Under the pieces are notes generated by a model. That model was not told the DNA's origin. It ran no database searches and saw only the letters and a list, made by a program, of their open reading frames with translations. From Pseudomonas mucoides (GTDB lineage: Bacteria > Pseudomonadota > Gammaproteobacteria > Pseudomonadales > Pseudomonadaceae), in assembly GCF_015461845.1 (NCBI RefSeq), contig NZ_JACOPW010000004.1:248001-312000 (forward strand): a DNA stretch of 64,000 nt, given 5' to 3'. This document shows positions 42,625 through 50,952 of the stretch, in pieces (within the stretch, counting starts at the first letter, position 1; every line of letters starts with the position of its first letter). The translations under genes were made by a program, and so were the position numbers.

Positions 42625-43776
42625 TTACTTAATGGTCAGGGCTTCCAGTTTGCCGCTGTTGCCATACACATAAATCGTGTCACCCACCACCAGCGGACGG
42701 GCACGCAGGCCGTCGCTGTCAATCTTTTCGCGGCCGACGAAACGACCGTCCACCTGGCTCAGCAGGTGCAGGTAGCCTTCCATGTCGCCGACTGCAACGT
42801 AGCTGGAGAACACTTCCGGAGCCGACAGTTGACGACGGGCCAGCGAGTCGTTGCTCCACAATGCAGTGGTGGAACGCTCGTCGACGCCTTCAACCGTGCC
42901 CGCAGACAGGCTCACGTAGACGTTGCCAAAGCCCTGGGCGACACCGGCATAGCTGGAAGCATCACGCTGCCAGAGCTGACGACCGCTTTCCAGGTCCAGT
43001 GCCGCAACGCGCCCCTGATAGCTGGCAACGTACAAAGTACCGCCGGACAGCAGCAAGCCGCCGTCGATATCGACCACACGTTCCAGCTCCGAACGACCTT
43101 GTGGAATCGCTACTCGCTGTTCCCAAACCGGCACGCCGTTGGTGATGTCCAGAGCGACCACTTTACCGGTCGACAAGCCAGCCAGCGCAAGGCGGTTGGT
43201 CACGATCGGTGCGCTGGTGCCGCGCAGGGTCAGGACCGCAGGCGTACTGTCATACAACCAGCGCTGGTTGCCGGTCGCGGCATCCAGACCGATCAGACGG
43301 TCGTCCTGAGTCTGAACCACAACCACGTCACCGTTGTTGGCCGGCGGTGCGAGGACTTCACTGGTCACGCGAGCGCGCCATTTCTCTTCACCGTTGATCG
43401 CGTCCAGTGCAACGATTTCGCCTTTGAGCGTGCCGATCATGACCAGCCCGTAACCCACGCCAACGGCGCCGGAAACGGGCAGTTCGAGATCTTTCTTCCA
43501 TTTGACGTCGCCATTGCTGCGATCCATCGCGACCACCACGCCAGTGACGTCGGCAGCATAGATGTTGTCGCCATCAATCGCCGGTACCAGCATGTTGTAG
43601 GTTTCGCCCTGACCGTCACCGATCGAACGACTCCACTGCTTGTGCAAGACCACTTCTTCTTTGAAGTCGACGAGCTCGGCAGGCGGCAATTCTTTTTTGC
43701 TGTTGCTGCTGCAACCCGCGGCCAAAATGGCCAGGGCCAGCAATGCTGCATGTTTCCAACGAATCACGTCACGCAT
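42625..43776 (-). CDS. bamB: Outer-membrane protein assembly lipoprotein BamB
   Basis: 383 residues from the ATG at 43776, which overlaps the upstream yfgM by 8 bases. The lipoprotein signal is clear (ALLALAILAAGCSSNSKKEL). An eight-bladed PQQ-like propeller follows, with repeated blades such as VVAMDRSNGDVKWKKDLELP and VAALDLESGRQLWQRDASSY. BamB is the periplasmic scaffold of the BAM complex that inserts beta-barrel proteins. The longer frame (to 43947) includes yfgM sequence in another frame and is rejected. Confidence 0.95.
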   Translation of the reverse strand: MRDVIRWKHAALLALAILAAGCSSNSKKELPPAELVDFKEEVVLHKQWSRSIGDGQGETYNMLVPAIDGDNIYAADVTGVVVAMDRSNGDVKWKKDLELPVSGAVGVGYGLVMIGTLKGEIVALDAINGEEKWRARVTSEVLAPPANNGDVVVVQTQDDRLIGLDAATGNQRWLYDSTPAVLTLRGTSAPIVTNRLALAGLSTGKVVALDITNGVPVWEQRVAIPQGRSELERVVDIDGGLLLSGGTLYVASYQGRVAALDLESGRQLWQRDASSYAGVAQGFGNVYVSLSAGTVEGVDERSTTALWSNDSLARRQLSAPEVFSSYVAVGDMEGYLHLLSQVDGRFVGREKIDSDGLRARPLVVGDTIYVYGNSGKLEALTIK

Positions 43777-44410
43777 CCCCTTTGGCCAGATCGTCCAGCT
43801 TGATTTGTAGGCCGCCGACCGCCGCTTCATCCGACAGGGCTGCCTTGGCTTTTTGATACGCCGTGTTCGCTTCGTCGGTACGACCCAACTGCACCAGCAG
43901 GTCGCCTTTGAGTTCTTCACGAGTGGCCAGGAATGCTTTGTCGGCATCGCCTTCGAGCAACTTCAGGGCTTCATCGGCCTTGTTCTGCGCGGCCAGTACC
44001 TGCGCCAGACGCTGACGGGCGATTTCACCCAGCGCCGGGTTGGCCGGTTTGGCGACAATGGCTTTGAGCTCGGTGGCGGCGTCGTCCAGCTTGGCGCTGT
44101 CGACCGCGACTTTCGCCACGAACAGGCTGCCGTATTGTGCGTAGGCACTGCCGGCGAACTCGCTGTTGAGCTTGCCAGCCAGGTCGGCAACACGGGCTGC
44201 GTCAGGCTTGCCGTCAGGCGTCAGCGTGGTTTCGAGCAGTTGCTGATAGAGCATCGAGGCGCCTTGCGACTGATTGCTCTGATATTTGTGAAAGGCTTGC
44301 CAGCCGAACACGATGACCAGCGCCAGCAGGCCGCCAGTAACCAGGGGCTTGCCGTTGCGTGACCACCAGTCCTTCAAATCCGCCAGTTGTTCGTCTTCGG
44401 TACTCGACAC
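43769..44410 (-). CDS. yfgM: YfgM-like tetratricopeptide protein, SecYEG-associated
   Basis: 213 residues. A single N-terminal membrane helix (PLVTGGLLALVIVFGWQAF) is preceded by an acidic cytosolic tail with DLKDWWSRNGK, the YfgM/TPR_21 signature. The periplasmic part consists of TPR-like helices (YAQYGSLFVAKVAVDSAKLD, ARQRLAQVLAAQNKADEALK). In E. coli YfgM binds SecYEG and PpiD and helps periplasmic chaperones. Its position between hisS and bamB is the conserved gammaproteobacterial order. Confidence 0.92.
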   Translation of the reverse strand: MSSTEDEQLADLKDWWSRNGKPLVTGGLLALVIVFGWQAFHKYQSNQSQGASMLYQQLLETTLTPDGKPDAARVADLAGKLNSEFAGSAYAQYGSLFVAKVAVDSAKLDDAATELKAIVAKPANPALGEIARQRLAQVLAAQNKADEALKLLEGDADKAFLATREELKGDLLVQLGRTDEANTAYQKAKAALSDEAAVGGLQIKLDDLAKGDA

Positions 44411-44450
44411 CCCAATACTCCTTAATCGCTAAATCGGCTGTTTGACAGCT

Positions 44451-45740
44451 TCAACCCTGCACGACGCAGGTGGCCAGGTGTGCAGCAAGCGCATCCCAGG
44501 CAATGCTTTGTTGTTCGCCCTGGCCACGCAGGGGTTTGAAACCTACCACTTGCTGGGCCATCTCATCGTCACCGAGGATCAGCGCATACAGCGCACCGCT
44601 CTTGTCGGCCTTCTTGAACTGGCTTTTGAAGCTGCCGGCGCCGGCATTGACTTGCAGGCGCAGGTTGGGCAATTGATCACGAACACGTTCACTCAGGGTC
44701 AGGCCGGCGAGTTCCGCCGCTTCGCCGAAGGCGCAGAGGTAGACATCGACCTGACGGGAGATTTCTTCCGGGATCTGCTCCAGGGTCTCAAGCAACAGCA
44801 CCAGGCGCTCGATGCCCATGGCGAAACCAACGCCCGTGGTCGGCTTGCCGCCCATCTGCTCGACCAGACCGTCATAACGACCGCCGGCACACACGGTGCC
44901 CTGGGCGCCCAACTTGTCGGTGACCCATTCGAAAACGGTCTTGCTGTAGTAATCCAGCCCGCGAACCAGCTTCGGGTTGATCACATAAGGAATGCCGGCG
45001 GCGTCCAGACGAGCCTTGAGGCCCTCGAAGTGCACGCGGGACTCATCGTCCAGGTAGTCGGCCATTTTTGGCGCGTCGACCAGGATCGCTTGGGTGTCGG
45101 CGTTCTTGGTGTCCAGAACCCGCAACGGGTTGGTCTTCAGACGGCGTTGGCTGTCTTCGTCCAGCTTGTCCAGATGCGCGGACAGGAACTCGACCAGCGC
45201 TTCACGATAGCGACCGCGCGATTCGGCAGTGCCCAGGCTGTTGAGCTCGAGCTTGACCGCATCACGGATGCCCAGCTCGCCCCACAGGCGCCAGGTCAGC
45301 ACGATCAGCTCGGCATCGATGTCCGGACCGTCGAGGTTGAACACTTCGACACCGATCTGGTGGAACTGGCGATAACGGCCTTTCTGCGGACGCTCGTGAC
45401 GGAACATCGGGCCGATGTACCAGAGTTTCTGCACCTGGCCACCACCGGTGATGCCGTGCTCAAGCACTGCACGCACGCACGCAGCCGTGCCTTCCGGACG
45501 CAGGGTCAGGGAGTCGCCGTTGCGATCTTCGAAGGTGTACATCTCTTTTTCGACGATGTCGGTCACTTCACCGATGGAGCGCTTGAACAGCTCGGTGAAC
45601 TCGACGATCGGCATGCGGATCTGCTTGTAACCGTAGTTATCCAGCAGACGCGAAACAGTGCCCTCAAAATGACGCCACAGGGGAGTCTGTTCGGGCAGGA
45701 TGTCGTTCATGCCACGAATGGCTTGCAGAGACTTGCTCAC
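44451..45740 (-). CDS. hisS: Histidyl-tRNA synthetase
   Basis: 429 residues, starting with GTG (AGC AAG follows), normal length. Class II motifs: motif 2 region FRHERPQKGRYRQFHQIGVE, and the histidine-specific LVRGLDYYSKTVFEW and CAGGRYDGLVEQMGG, with motif 3 GVGFAMGIERLVLLLE. The C-terminal anticodon-binding domain (VDVYLCAFGEAAELAGLTLS ...) recognises tRNA-His. It charges tRNA-His with histidine and lies between ispG and yfgM. Confidence 0.97.
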   Translation of the reverse strand: MSKSLQAIRGMNDILPEQTPLWRHFEGTVSRLLDNYGYKQIRMPIVEFTELFKRSIGEVTDIVEKEMYTFEDRNGDSLTLRPEGTAACVRAVLEHGITGGGQVQKLWYIGPMFRHERPQKGRYRQFHQIGVEVFNLDGPDIDAELIVLTWRLWGELGIRDAVKLELNSLGTAESRGRYREALVEFLSAHLDKLDEDSQRRLKTNPLRVLDTKNADTQAILVDAPKMADYLDDESRVHFEGLKARLDAAGIPYVINPKLVRGLDYYSKTVFEWVTDKLGAQGTVCAGGRYDGLVEQMGGKPTTGVGFAMGIERLVLLLETLEQIPEEISRQVDVYLCAFGEAAELAGLTLSERVRDQLPNLRLQVNAGAGSFKSQFKKADKSGALYALILGDDEMAQQVVGFKPLRGQGEQQSIAWDALAAHLATCVVQG

Positions 45741-45764
45741 TTTAAATCCTTAAATTCGTTCGGC

Positions 45765-46874
45765 TCAGCCGCGGGCGATGACTGCCGCGTCGGCTTCGAC
45801 TTTCTCGGCCGCTTTCTGGCGGATCAAGCGTTCAAGCTCATCCACCAGATTGTCATTCGTCAGTTTCTGCGACGGCTTGCCGTCGATGTAAATCAGGTTG
45901 GGCGTGCCGCCGGTCAAGCCGATATGGGCTTCCTTGGCTTCACCCGGCCCGTTGACCACGCATCCGATGACCGCGACATCCAGCGGCACCAACAGGTCTT
46001 CGAGGCGCCCTTCCAGCTCGTTCATGGTCTTGACCACATCGAAGTTCTGCCGCGAGCAGCTCGGGCAGGCGATGAAGTTGATGCCACGGGAACGCAAATG
46101 CAGGGATTTGAGAATGTCGTAGCCGACTTTCACTTCCTCGACCGGGTCAGCCGCCAACGAGATGCGAATAGTATCGCCAATCCCTTCGGCGAGCAGCATA
46201 CCGAGGCCCACGGCGGATTTCACTGTGCCTGAACGCAAACCACCCGCTTCGGTGATACCCAGGTGCAGCGGCTGGACGATTTCCTTGGCCAGTAAACGGT
46301 AGGCTTCGACGGCCATGAACACGTCAGAGGCCTTCACGCTGACCTTGAAGTCCTGGAAATTCAGGCGTTCGAGGTGCTCGACGTGACGCAGGGCAGATTC
46401 AACCAGCGCTGCCGGGGTCGGCTCGCCGTACTTCTTCTGCAGGTCTTTTTCCAGGGAACCGGCGTTGACGCCGATGCGGATCGGAATCCCGCGATCACGG
46501 GCGGCATCGACTACCGCGCGGACGCGGTCTTCGCGACCGATGTTGCCCGGGTTGATCCGCAGGCAGTCCACACCCAACTCGGCCACGCGCAATGCGATCC
46601 GGTAGTCGAAGTGGATGTCGGCCACCAAGGGCACTTTGACCAGTTTCTTGATCTTGCCGAAGGCTTCGGCGGCATCCATGTCTGGCACGGAAATGCGCAC
46701 GATGTCGACGCCAGCGGCTTCCAGACGATTGATCTGGGCCACGGTGGCGGCAACATCATTGGTATCGCTGTTGGTCATGCTCTGCACAGCGATAGGCGCA
46801 TCGCCGCCAACAGGCACGTTACCGACCCAAATCTTGCGGGATTCGCGACGTTTGATTGGAGATTCGCCGTGCAT
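45765..46874 (-). CDS. ispG: (E)-4-hydroxy-3-methylbut-2-enyl-diphosphate synthase
   Basis: 369 residues. The TIM-barrel part contains PIAVQSMTNSDTNDVAATVA and LVADIHFDYRIALRVAELG. The C-terminal ferredoxin-reductase-like part has the three [4Fe-4S] cysteines, in FIACPSCSRQNFD and AVIGCVVNGPGEAKEAHIGL. IspG performs the penultimate step of the MEP isoprenoid pathway. It needs Fe-S clusters made by the isc genes further upstream in the same strand run. It is followed directly by hisS. Confidence 0.97.
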   Translation of the reverse strand: MHGESPIKRRESRKIWVGNVPVGGDAPIAVQSMTNSDTNDVAATVAQINRLEAAGVDIVRISVPDMDAAEAFGKIKKLVKVPLVADIHFDYRIALRVAELGVDCLRINPGNIGREDRVRAVVDAARDRGIPIRIGVNAGSLEKDLQKKYGEPTPAALVESALRHVEHLERLNFQDFKVSVKASDVFMAVEAYRLLAKEIVQPLHLGITEAGGLRSGTVKSAVGLGMLLAEGIGDTIRISLAADPVEEVKVGYDILKSLHLRSRGINFIACPSCSRQNFDVVKTMNELEGRLEDLLVPLDVAVIGCVVNGPGEAKEAHIGLTGGTPNLIYIDGKPSQKLTNDNLVDELERLIRQKAAEKVEADAAVIARG

Positions 46875-46877
46875 GAC

Positions 46878-47933
46878 TTATTGACCCAACTTCAGGCGAG
46901 CAGTCTCGCCACTGGTGAACGGAGCGACATCAACCGCCTGACCGTTGTAGCTGACCTGCGCACCACGGGCGAAGCCCAGGCGCACGGCAAACGGCGGCTT
47001 GCCGCTGACGGAAACGCTATCGCCTTTACGCTTGAGACCACTCAACAGCACCTTGCCGGTGCCATCGGTCACTTGCGTCCAGCAATCGGCGGTGAACTGC
47101 AGCTGAACCTGGCCCTGACCGGCTACTGGAGCCGTCGCAACCTGTGCCTGTGCGGCAGGAGCAACCGGAGCGGTCACTACCGGTGCCGGAACCGCTGGAG
47201 CAGCCGGCGCCGGAGCAGTCGGCGTCGCAACCACTGGGGCAGTGTTGTGCGCTGGAGCAGCAACAACAGGAGCGGCGTTGTGCGTCGGAGCCACCGGTGT
47301 CGATACTACCGGAGCAGCCGGCGTGGTTGCTTCAGCTTCAGCCGGTGCTTCAGAGGAGGTCTCGGCTTGTGGCAATGCCAGCGAAGTAGTCCCTTCCGCC
47401 TGACCTTCCGCGACGGCCTGGTCTTCCGGCTCGTCCAGCGGATGGATCTGGGTGGTGCCGTCGGCGCCTTCAACTTCTACATGTTCCGGGGCGAGGCCGA
47501 TCGAATCCTTGGTGCGCAGCGAGGTTTGATCCTGCCACCAGACAAAACCACCCCCAATCACCGCGATCAGCAGCAACAGGCTGACGATGCGCAAAATAGT
47601 ATGGGAAACCCGTACCGGCTCTTCGATACGCCCCAGGCTGTGAACGCTGCTGCCCTGGGAATCGGTGCCGGTGGACTGGTCGAACTGCTGGACGAGAACG
47701 GCCTGGTCCATGCCCAGCAATTTGGCGTACGCACGGATATAACCGCGAGCAAAGGTATGCCCAGGCAGCTTGTCGAATGCGCCGGCTTCAAGATTGCTCA
47801 AGGAGGTGACGGTGAGGTTGAGCTTGAGGGCCACTTCGGCCAGCGACCAGCCATTGCTTTCGCGGGCCTGGCGCAAAGTCTCACCGGGGTTAACGCGATT
47901 CGCTGCTACAACTTCGGGATGCGCCGCTTTCAT
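46878..47933 (-). CDS. rodZ: Cytoskeletal protein RodZ
   Basis: About 351 residues; two adjacent ATGs (47936, 47933) are possible. Cytosolic Cro-type HTH domain at about residues 15-80 (GETLRQARESNGWSLAEVAL), one membrane helix near 112-134 (ILRIVSLLLLIAVIGGGFVW), then an Ala/Pro/Val-rich periplasmic linker of about 100 residues (repeats of VVATPTAPAPAAPAVPAPVV type), and a C-terminal beta domain (DUF4115: FTADCWTQVTDGTGKVLLSG). RodZ links MreB to the membrane and keeps rod shape. The linker is repetitive and may vary in length between strains. The start overlaps the pilW stop. Confidence 0.93.
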   Translation of the reverse strand: MKAAHPEVVAANRVNPGETLRQARESNGWSLAEVALKLNLTVTSLSNLEAGAFDKLPGHTFARGYIRAYAKLLGMDQAVLVQQFDQSTGTDSQGSSVHSLGRIEEPVRVSHTILRIVSLLLLIAVIGGGFVWWQDQTSLRTKDSIGLAPEHVEVEGADGTTQIHPLDEPEDQAVAEGQAEGTTSLALPQAETSSEAPAEAEATTPAAPVVSTPVAPTHNAAPVVAAPAHNTAPVVATPTAPAPAAPAVPAPVVTAPVAPAAQAQVATAPVAGQGQVQLQFTADCWTQVTDGTGKVLLSGLKRKGDSVSVSGKPPFAVRLGFARGAQVSYNGQAVDVAPFTSGETARLKLGQ

Positions 47934-48691
47934 CATTGCTCCGACAGGTATTGCTGATATTCCGGCGTACCGGGATAGAGTCGTTTTAGTTGCAGGCCTG
48001 CACTTGCGGCCTTGTCGCGATCTTCGAACACATTTGCCAGCCGAACGCCGAGCAATAGACTACGTGCATTTTGCTCGGCCAGCAGGCTAAAACGATCGTA
48101 ATAGTCACGCGCGGGCACATAATGCCTGTCTTCGAAGGACAACTCAGCCATTTCGAGCAATGCACGTGGCTGTTGGCGATTCAAACGCAGGGCTTTTTCG
48201 AGTTGCTGCTGTGCAAGATCACGCTCGCCCAACTTTGAAGCGGTCATGCCCAGGTTCTCGAATACTCGCGAACGCTCAGGATACAGCGTATCGGCGGCGG
48301 CCTGTTCAAAGCGCTCGTACGCCTCTTTGTAGCGTTTTTCCTCGAAGAGGAAACTGCCGTAATTGTTCAGGATTCGTGCGTCGTTGGGGCGGGAAGACAA
48401 TGCCTTGCGAAAATGCTGGTCGGCCAGTTCCGGCTCCATTTCAGCCTGGAACACCAGACCCAGCGCGGCGTTGGCATCAGGGTCCGAGTCATCCAGCTCC
48501 AACGCCTTTTTCAGCGGGACCTTGGCGCGCTCGGTCATGCCCTGCTGCAAGTACCCCAGGCCCAGCTGTACATAAGCCACACGCGCTTCATCGCGCCCCT
48601 TGCTGGTCTTCATCGGGTTGAAATCGCCCGACAGGACACAACCAGCACATAGGCTGGCCCACAGCAAAAGCAGCGCGAAGCGCAGGGACAT
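47933..48691 (-). CDS. pilW: Type IV pilus biogenesis/stability lipoprotein PilW (PilF)
   Basis: 252 residues from the ATG at 48691, the same length as P. aeruginosa PilF; upstream frame extension crosses the rlmN end and is rejected. Lipoprotein signal with lipobox (LLWASLCAGCVLSGDFN). At least five TPR repeats follow (ARVAYVQLGLGYLQQGMTER, ANAALGLVFQAEMEPELADQ, RILNNYGSFLFEEKRYKEAY). It is the pilotin for outer-membrane localisation of secretin PilQ. It sits between rlmN and rodZ, the conserved Pseudomonas order. Confidence 0.94.
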   Translation of the reverse strand: MSLRFALLLLWASLCAGCVLSGDFNPMKTSKGRDEARVAYVQLGLGYLQQGMTERAKVPLKKALELDDSDPDANAALGLVFQAEMEPELADQHFRKALSSRPNDARILNNYGSFLFEEKRYKEAYERFEQAAADTLYPERSRVFENLGMTASKLGERDLAQQQLEKALRLNRQQPRALLEMAELSFEDRHYVPARDYYDRFSLLAEQNARSLLLGVRLANVFEDRDKAASAGLQLKRLYPGTPEYQQYLSEQ

Positions 48692-48708
48692 AGAGATCCT
48701 CTCTTTAA

Positions 48709-49851
48709 TTATTTCGCAGCGTTTGTAGCCATATCGTTCTCGGCGCTCAACTCGCGCACGGCGATATAACGTTCGCTGCGACGGGTGCGATCCAGCACCT
48801 GCCCTACCAATTGGCCACACGCGGCATCGATGTCTTCACCGCGAGTGGTGCGTACGGTGACATTGAAGCCTGCATGGTGAAGCTGATCCTGAAACCGGCG
48901 AATCGCGTTGTTGCTCGGGCGCTCGTAACCGGAATGCGGGAACGGGTTAAACGGAATCAGGTTGATCTTGCACGGGATGTTCTTGAGCAGCTCGATCATC
49001 TCAACGGCGTGTTCAACTTTGTCGTTGATGTCCTTGAGCAAGGTGTACTCGATGGTCAGCACGCGCTTTTCGCCCAGGGACGACATGTAGCGCTGGCACG
49101 ACTCGAGCAGCATCTTAAGCGGATATTTCTTGTTGATCGGCACCAATTGGTTACGCAATGCGTCATTCGGTGCGTGCAGCGACAACGCCAGGGAGACGTC
49201 GATGTGCTTGGACAGCTCATCGATCATCGGTACCACGCCGGAGGTCGACAGGGTCACACGGCGCTTGGAAATGCCGTAGCCCAGGTCGTCCATCATCAGG
49301 TGCATGGCCGCGACGACGTTGTCGAAGTTCAGCAGCGGCTCGCCCATGCCCATCATCACCACGTTGGTGATGGCACGGTCGGCAGTCGCCGGGATGCTGC
49401 CAAACGATTTATTGGCAATCCACACCTGACCGATGACTTCGGCCGCGGTGAGGTTGCTATTGAAACCTTGCTTGCCGGTGGAGCAGAAACTGCAATCCAG
49501 GGCACAGCCTGCCTGGGACGAAACGCACAGAGTGCCGCGCTTGCCCTGGGGAATGTACACGGTCTCGACGCAGCTGCCGGATGCCACGCGCACCACCCAC
49601 TTACGGGTGCCGTCGGTGGAAATGTCCTCGCTGACCACTTCAGGACCGCGAACTTCAGCAATCACCTTGAGCTTGTCGCGCAAGGCTTTGCTGACGTTCG
49701 TCATGGCGTCGAAATCATCGACGCCAAGGTGGTGAATCCATTTCATTACCTGACCGGCACGGAAACGCTTCTCCCCGATCGAGTCGAAGAATTTTTCCAT
49801 TTCCTGTTGAGTCAGACCCAGCAGGTTGGTTTTTACAGTCGATGTAGTCAT
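48709..49851 (-). CDS. rlmN: Dual-specificity 23S rRNA/tRNA adenine-C2 methyltransferase
   Basis: 380 residues. A radical-SAM enzyme with the CxxxCxxC motif in SQAGCALDCSFCSTGKQGFN, the NVVMMGMGEPLLNFDNVVAA segment, and a catalytic Cys near the C-terminus (GEDIDAACGQLVGQ). The N-terminal GEKRFRAGQVMKWIHHLGVD is the RNA-binding accessory domain. RlmN methylates A2503 of 23S rRNA and A37 of tRNAs and needs a [4Fe-4S] cluster. It lies 28 bp after ndk and 17 bp before pilW. Confidence 0.97.
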   Translation of the reverse strand: MTTSTVKTNLLGLTQQEMEKFFDSIGEKRFRAGQVMKWIHHLGVDDFDAMTNVSKALRDKLKVIAEVRGPEVVSEDISTDGTRKWVVRVASGSCVETVYIPQGKRGTLCVSSQAGCALDCSFCSTGKQGFNSNLTAAEVIGQVWIANKSFGSIPATADRAITNVVMMGMGEPLLNFDNVVAAMHLMMDDLGYGISKRRVTLSTSGVVPMIDELSKHIDVSLALSLHAPNDALRNQLVPINKKYPLKMLLESCQRYMSSLGEKRVLTIEYTLLKDINDKVEHAVEMIELLKNIPCKINLIPFNPFPHSGYERPSNNAIRRFQDQLHHAGFNVTVRTTRGEDIDAACGQLVGQVLDRTRRSERYIAVRELSAENDMATNAAK

Positions 49852-49879
49852 GGATTCACCTTCACTCTTAAGCCAATGC

Positions 49880-50305
49880 TTAGCGAGTGGTTACTTCAGT
49901 AGCTGCGAAGAAGTACGAGATTTCGCGAGCAGCAGCGGCTTCGGAGTCCGAACCGTGTACAGCGTTGGCGTCGATGGAGTCAGCGAAGTCAGCGCGGATG
50001 GTGCCGGCAGCAGCTTCTTTAGGGTTGGTAGCGCCCATCAGCTCACGGTTCAGAGCGATAGCGTTTTCGCCTTCCAGAACCTGAACAACAACCGGGCCGG
50101 AGATCATGAAAGCAACCAGGTCGTTGAAGAAACCACGAGCGCTGTGCTCAGCGTAGAAGCCTTCAGCTTCAGCTTTGGACAGTTGCTTCAGTTTCGAAGC
50201 TACAACGCGCAGGCCTGCTTTTTCGAAACGAGTGGTGATCTCGCCGATGACGTTTTTTGCAACAGCGTCAGGCTTGATGATGGAGAAAGTACGTTGAACA
50301 GCCAT
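49880..50305 (-). CDS. ndk: Nucleoside diphosphate kinase
   Basis: 141 residues. It starts MAVQRTFSIIKPDAVAKNVIG, has the phosphorylated active-site His in NAVHGSDSEAAAAREISYFF, and the conserved GPVVVQVLEGENAIALNRELMG split over the sheet. It transfers phosphate between nucleoside tri- and diphosphates, balancing dNTP pools. It has a possible own promoter, TATAAT, in the loop of the preceding terminator hairpin. Confidence 0.98.
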   Translation of the reverse strand: MAVQRTFSIIKPDAVAKNVIGEITTRFEKAGLRVVASKLKQLSKAEAEGFYAEHSARGFFNDLVAFMISGPVVVQVLEGENAIALNRELMGATNPKEAAAGTIRADFADSIDANAVHGSDSEAAAAREISYFFAATEVTTR

Positions 50306-50341
50306 GGTGTAACTCCAGAAACGGTAATTTGTGAAAAATTA

Positions 50342-50364
50342 AACCCGCGAATTATACGCGGGTT
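50342..50364 (-). terminator. Terminator of the isc operon with an embedded -10 element
   Basis: AACCCGCG / CGCGGGTT stem, loop TATAATT on the minus strand, followed by TTAATTTTT. The loop holds a perfect TATAAT that could be the -10 of an ndk promoter; no good -35 was found. Confidence 0.7.
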
Positions 50365-50393
50365 CTTGGGTATTGCCTAACCTGCAGCGTGGC

Positions 50394-50594
50394 TCAGTCG
50401 CGTTCTTCGATCCAGTGGGCCTGAATGGCCTCCAGAATCTTTTCGCCACTATGCTCAGGCTTGTCGTCGAAATCGGGCAATTCCATAACCCATTTGCGCA
50501 GATCGACGAAGTTGACCGACATAGGGTCAACATCGGGCTTGCTTTCAGCCAGCTGGATCGCAATCTCCAGCACATCAGTCCACTTGAGACTCAT
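50394..50594 (-). CDS. iscX: Fe-S assembly protein IscX
   Basis: 66 residues from the ATG at 50594. The sequence MSLKWTDVLEIAIQLAESKP, then VNFVDLRKWVMELPDFDD and ILEAIQAHWIEERD, matches IscX over its full length, with the conserved D-P-V-N-F-V-D-L surface that binds iron and IscS. IscX adjusts iron supply to or activity of IscS. It is the last gene of the isc operon, 14 bp after fdx. Confidence 0.95.
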   Translation of the reverse strand: MSLKWTDVLEIAIQLAESKPDVDPMSVNFVDLRKWVMELPDFDDKPEHSGEKILEAIQAHWIEERD

Positions 50595-50608
50595 GACAAT
50601 TCCTTGAA

Positions 50609-50950
50609 TCAGTGCGGCGCTTCGGCTGCGTGGTTGAGCGAGTATTTCGGAATTTCGACGGTCAGGTCTTCCGTGCCGACTCTGGCCTGACACGCCAGGC
50701 GGGACTGAGCTTCCAGCCCCCAAGCCTTATCAAGATAGTCTTCTTCCAGCTCGTCAGCCTCTTCTAGCGAATCAAAGCCTTCACGAATCAGGCAATGACA
50801 CGTGGTGCAGGCACAGACGCCACCACAGGCACTTTCCATCTCGATGTGGTGTTCGTGCGCCAGTTCGAGGATGGAAATGCCGGGCTCAGCCTCTACAACC
50901 ATGCCGTCCGGGCAAAACTTCTCGTGTGGCAGAAAAATGACCTGCGGCAT
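50609..50950 (-). CDS. fdx: ISC-system [2Fe-2S] ferredoxin
   Basis: 113 residues. Adrenodoxin-type ferredoxin with cluster ligands in ESACGGVCACTTCHCL (Cys x5 Cys x2 Cys) and a distant fourth Cys in SRLACQARVG. It supplies electrons for cluster assembly on IscU. It lies 2 bp after hscA and is followed by iscX. Confidence 0.97.
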   Translation of the reverse strand: MPQVIFLPHEKFCPDGMVVEAEPGISILELAHEHHIEMESACGGVCACTTCHCLIREGFDSLEEADELEEDYLDKAWGLEAQSRLACQARVGTEDLTVEIPKYSLNHAAEAPH

Positions 50951-50952
50951 CG

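Noticed and set aside
44442..46232. Long plus-strand open frame opposite hisS and ispG (596 codons)
   Set aside because: Composition is typical of the complement of GC-rich genes; no domain or start signal.
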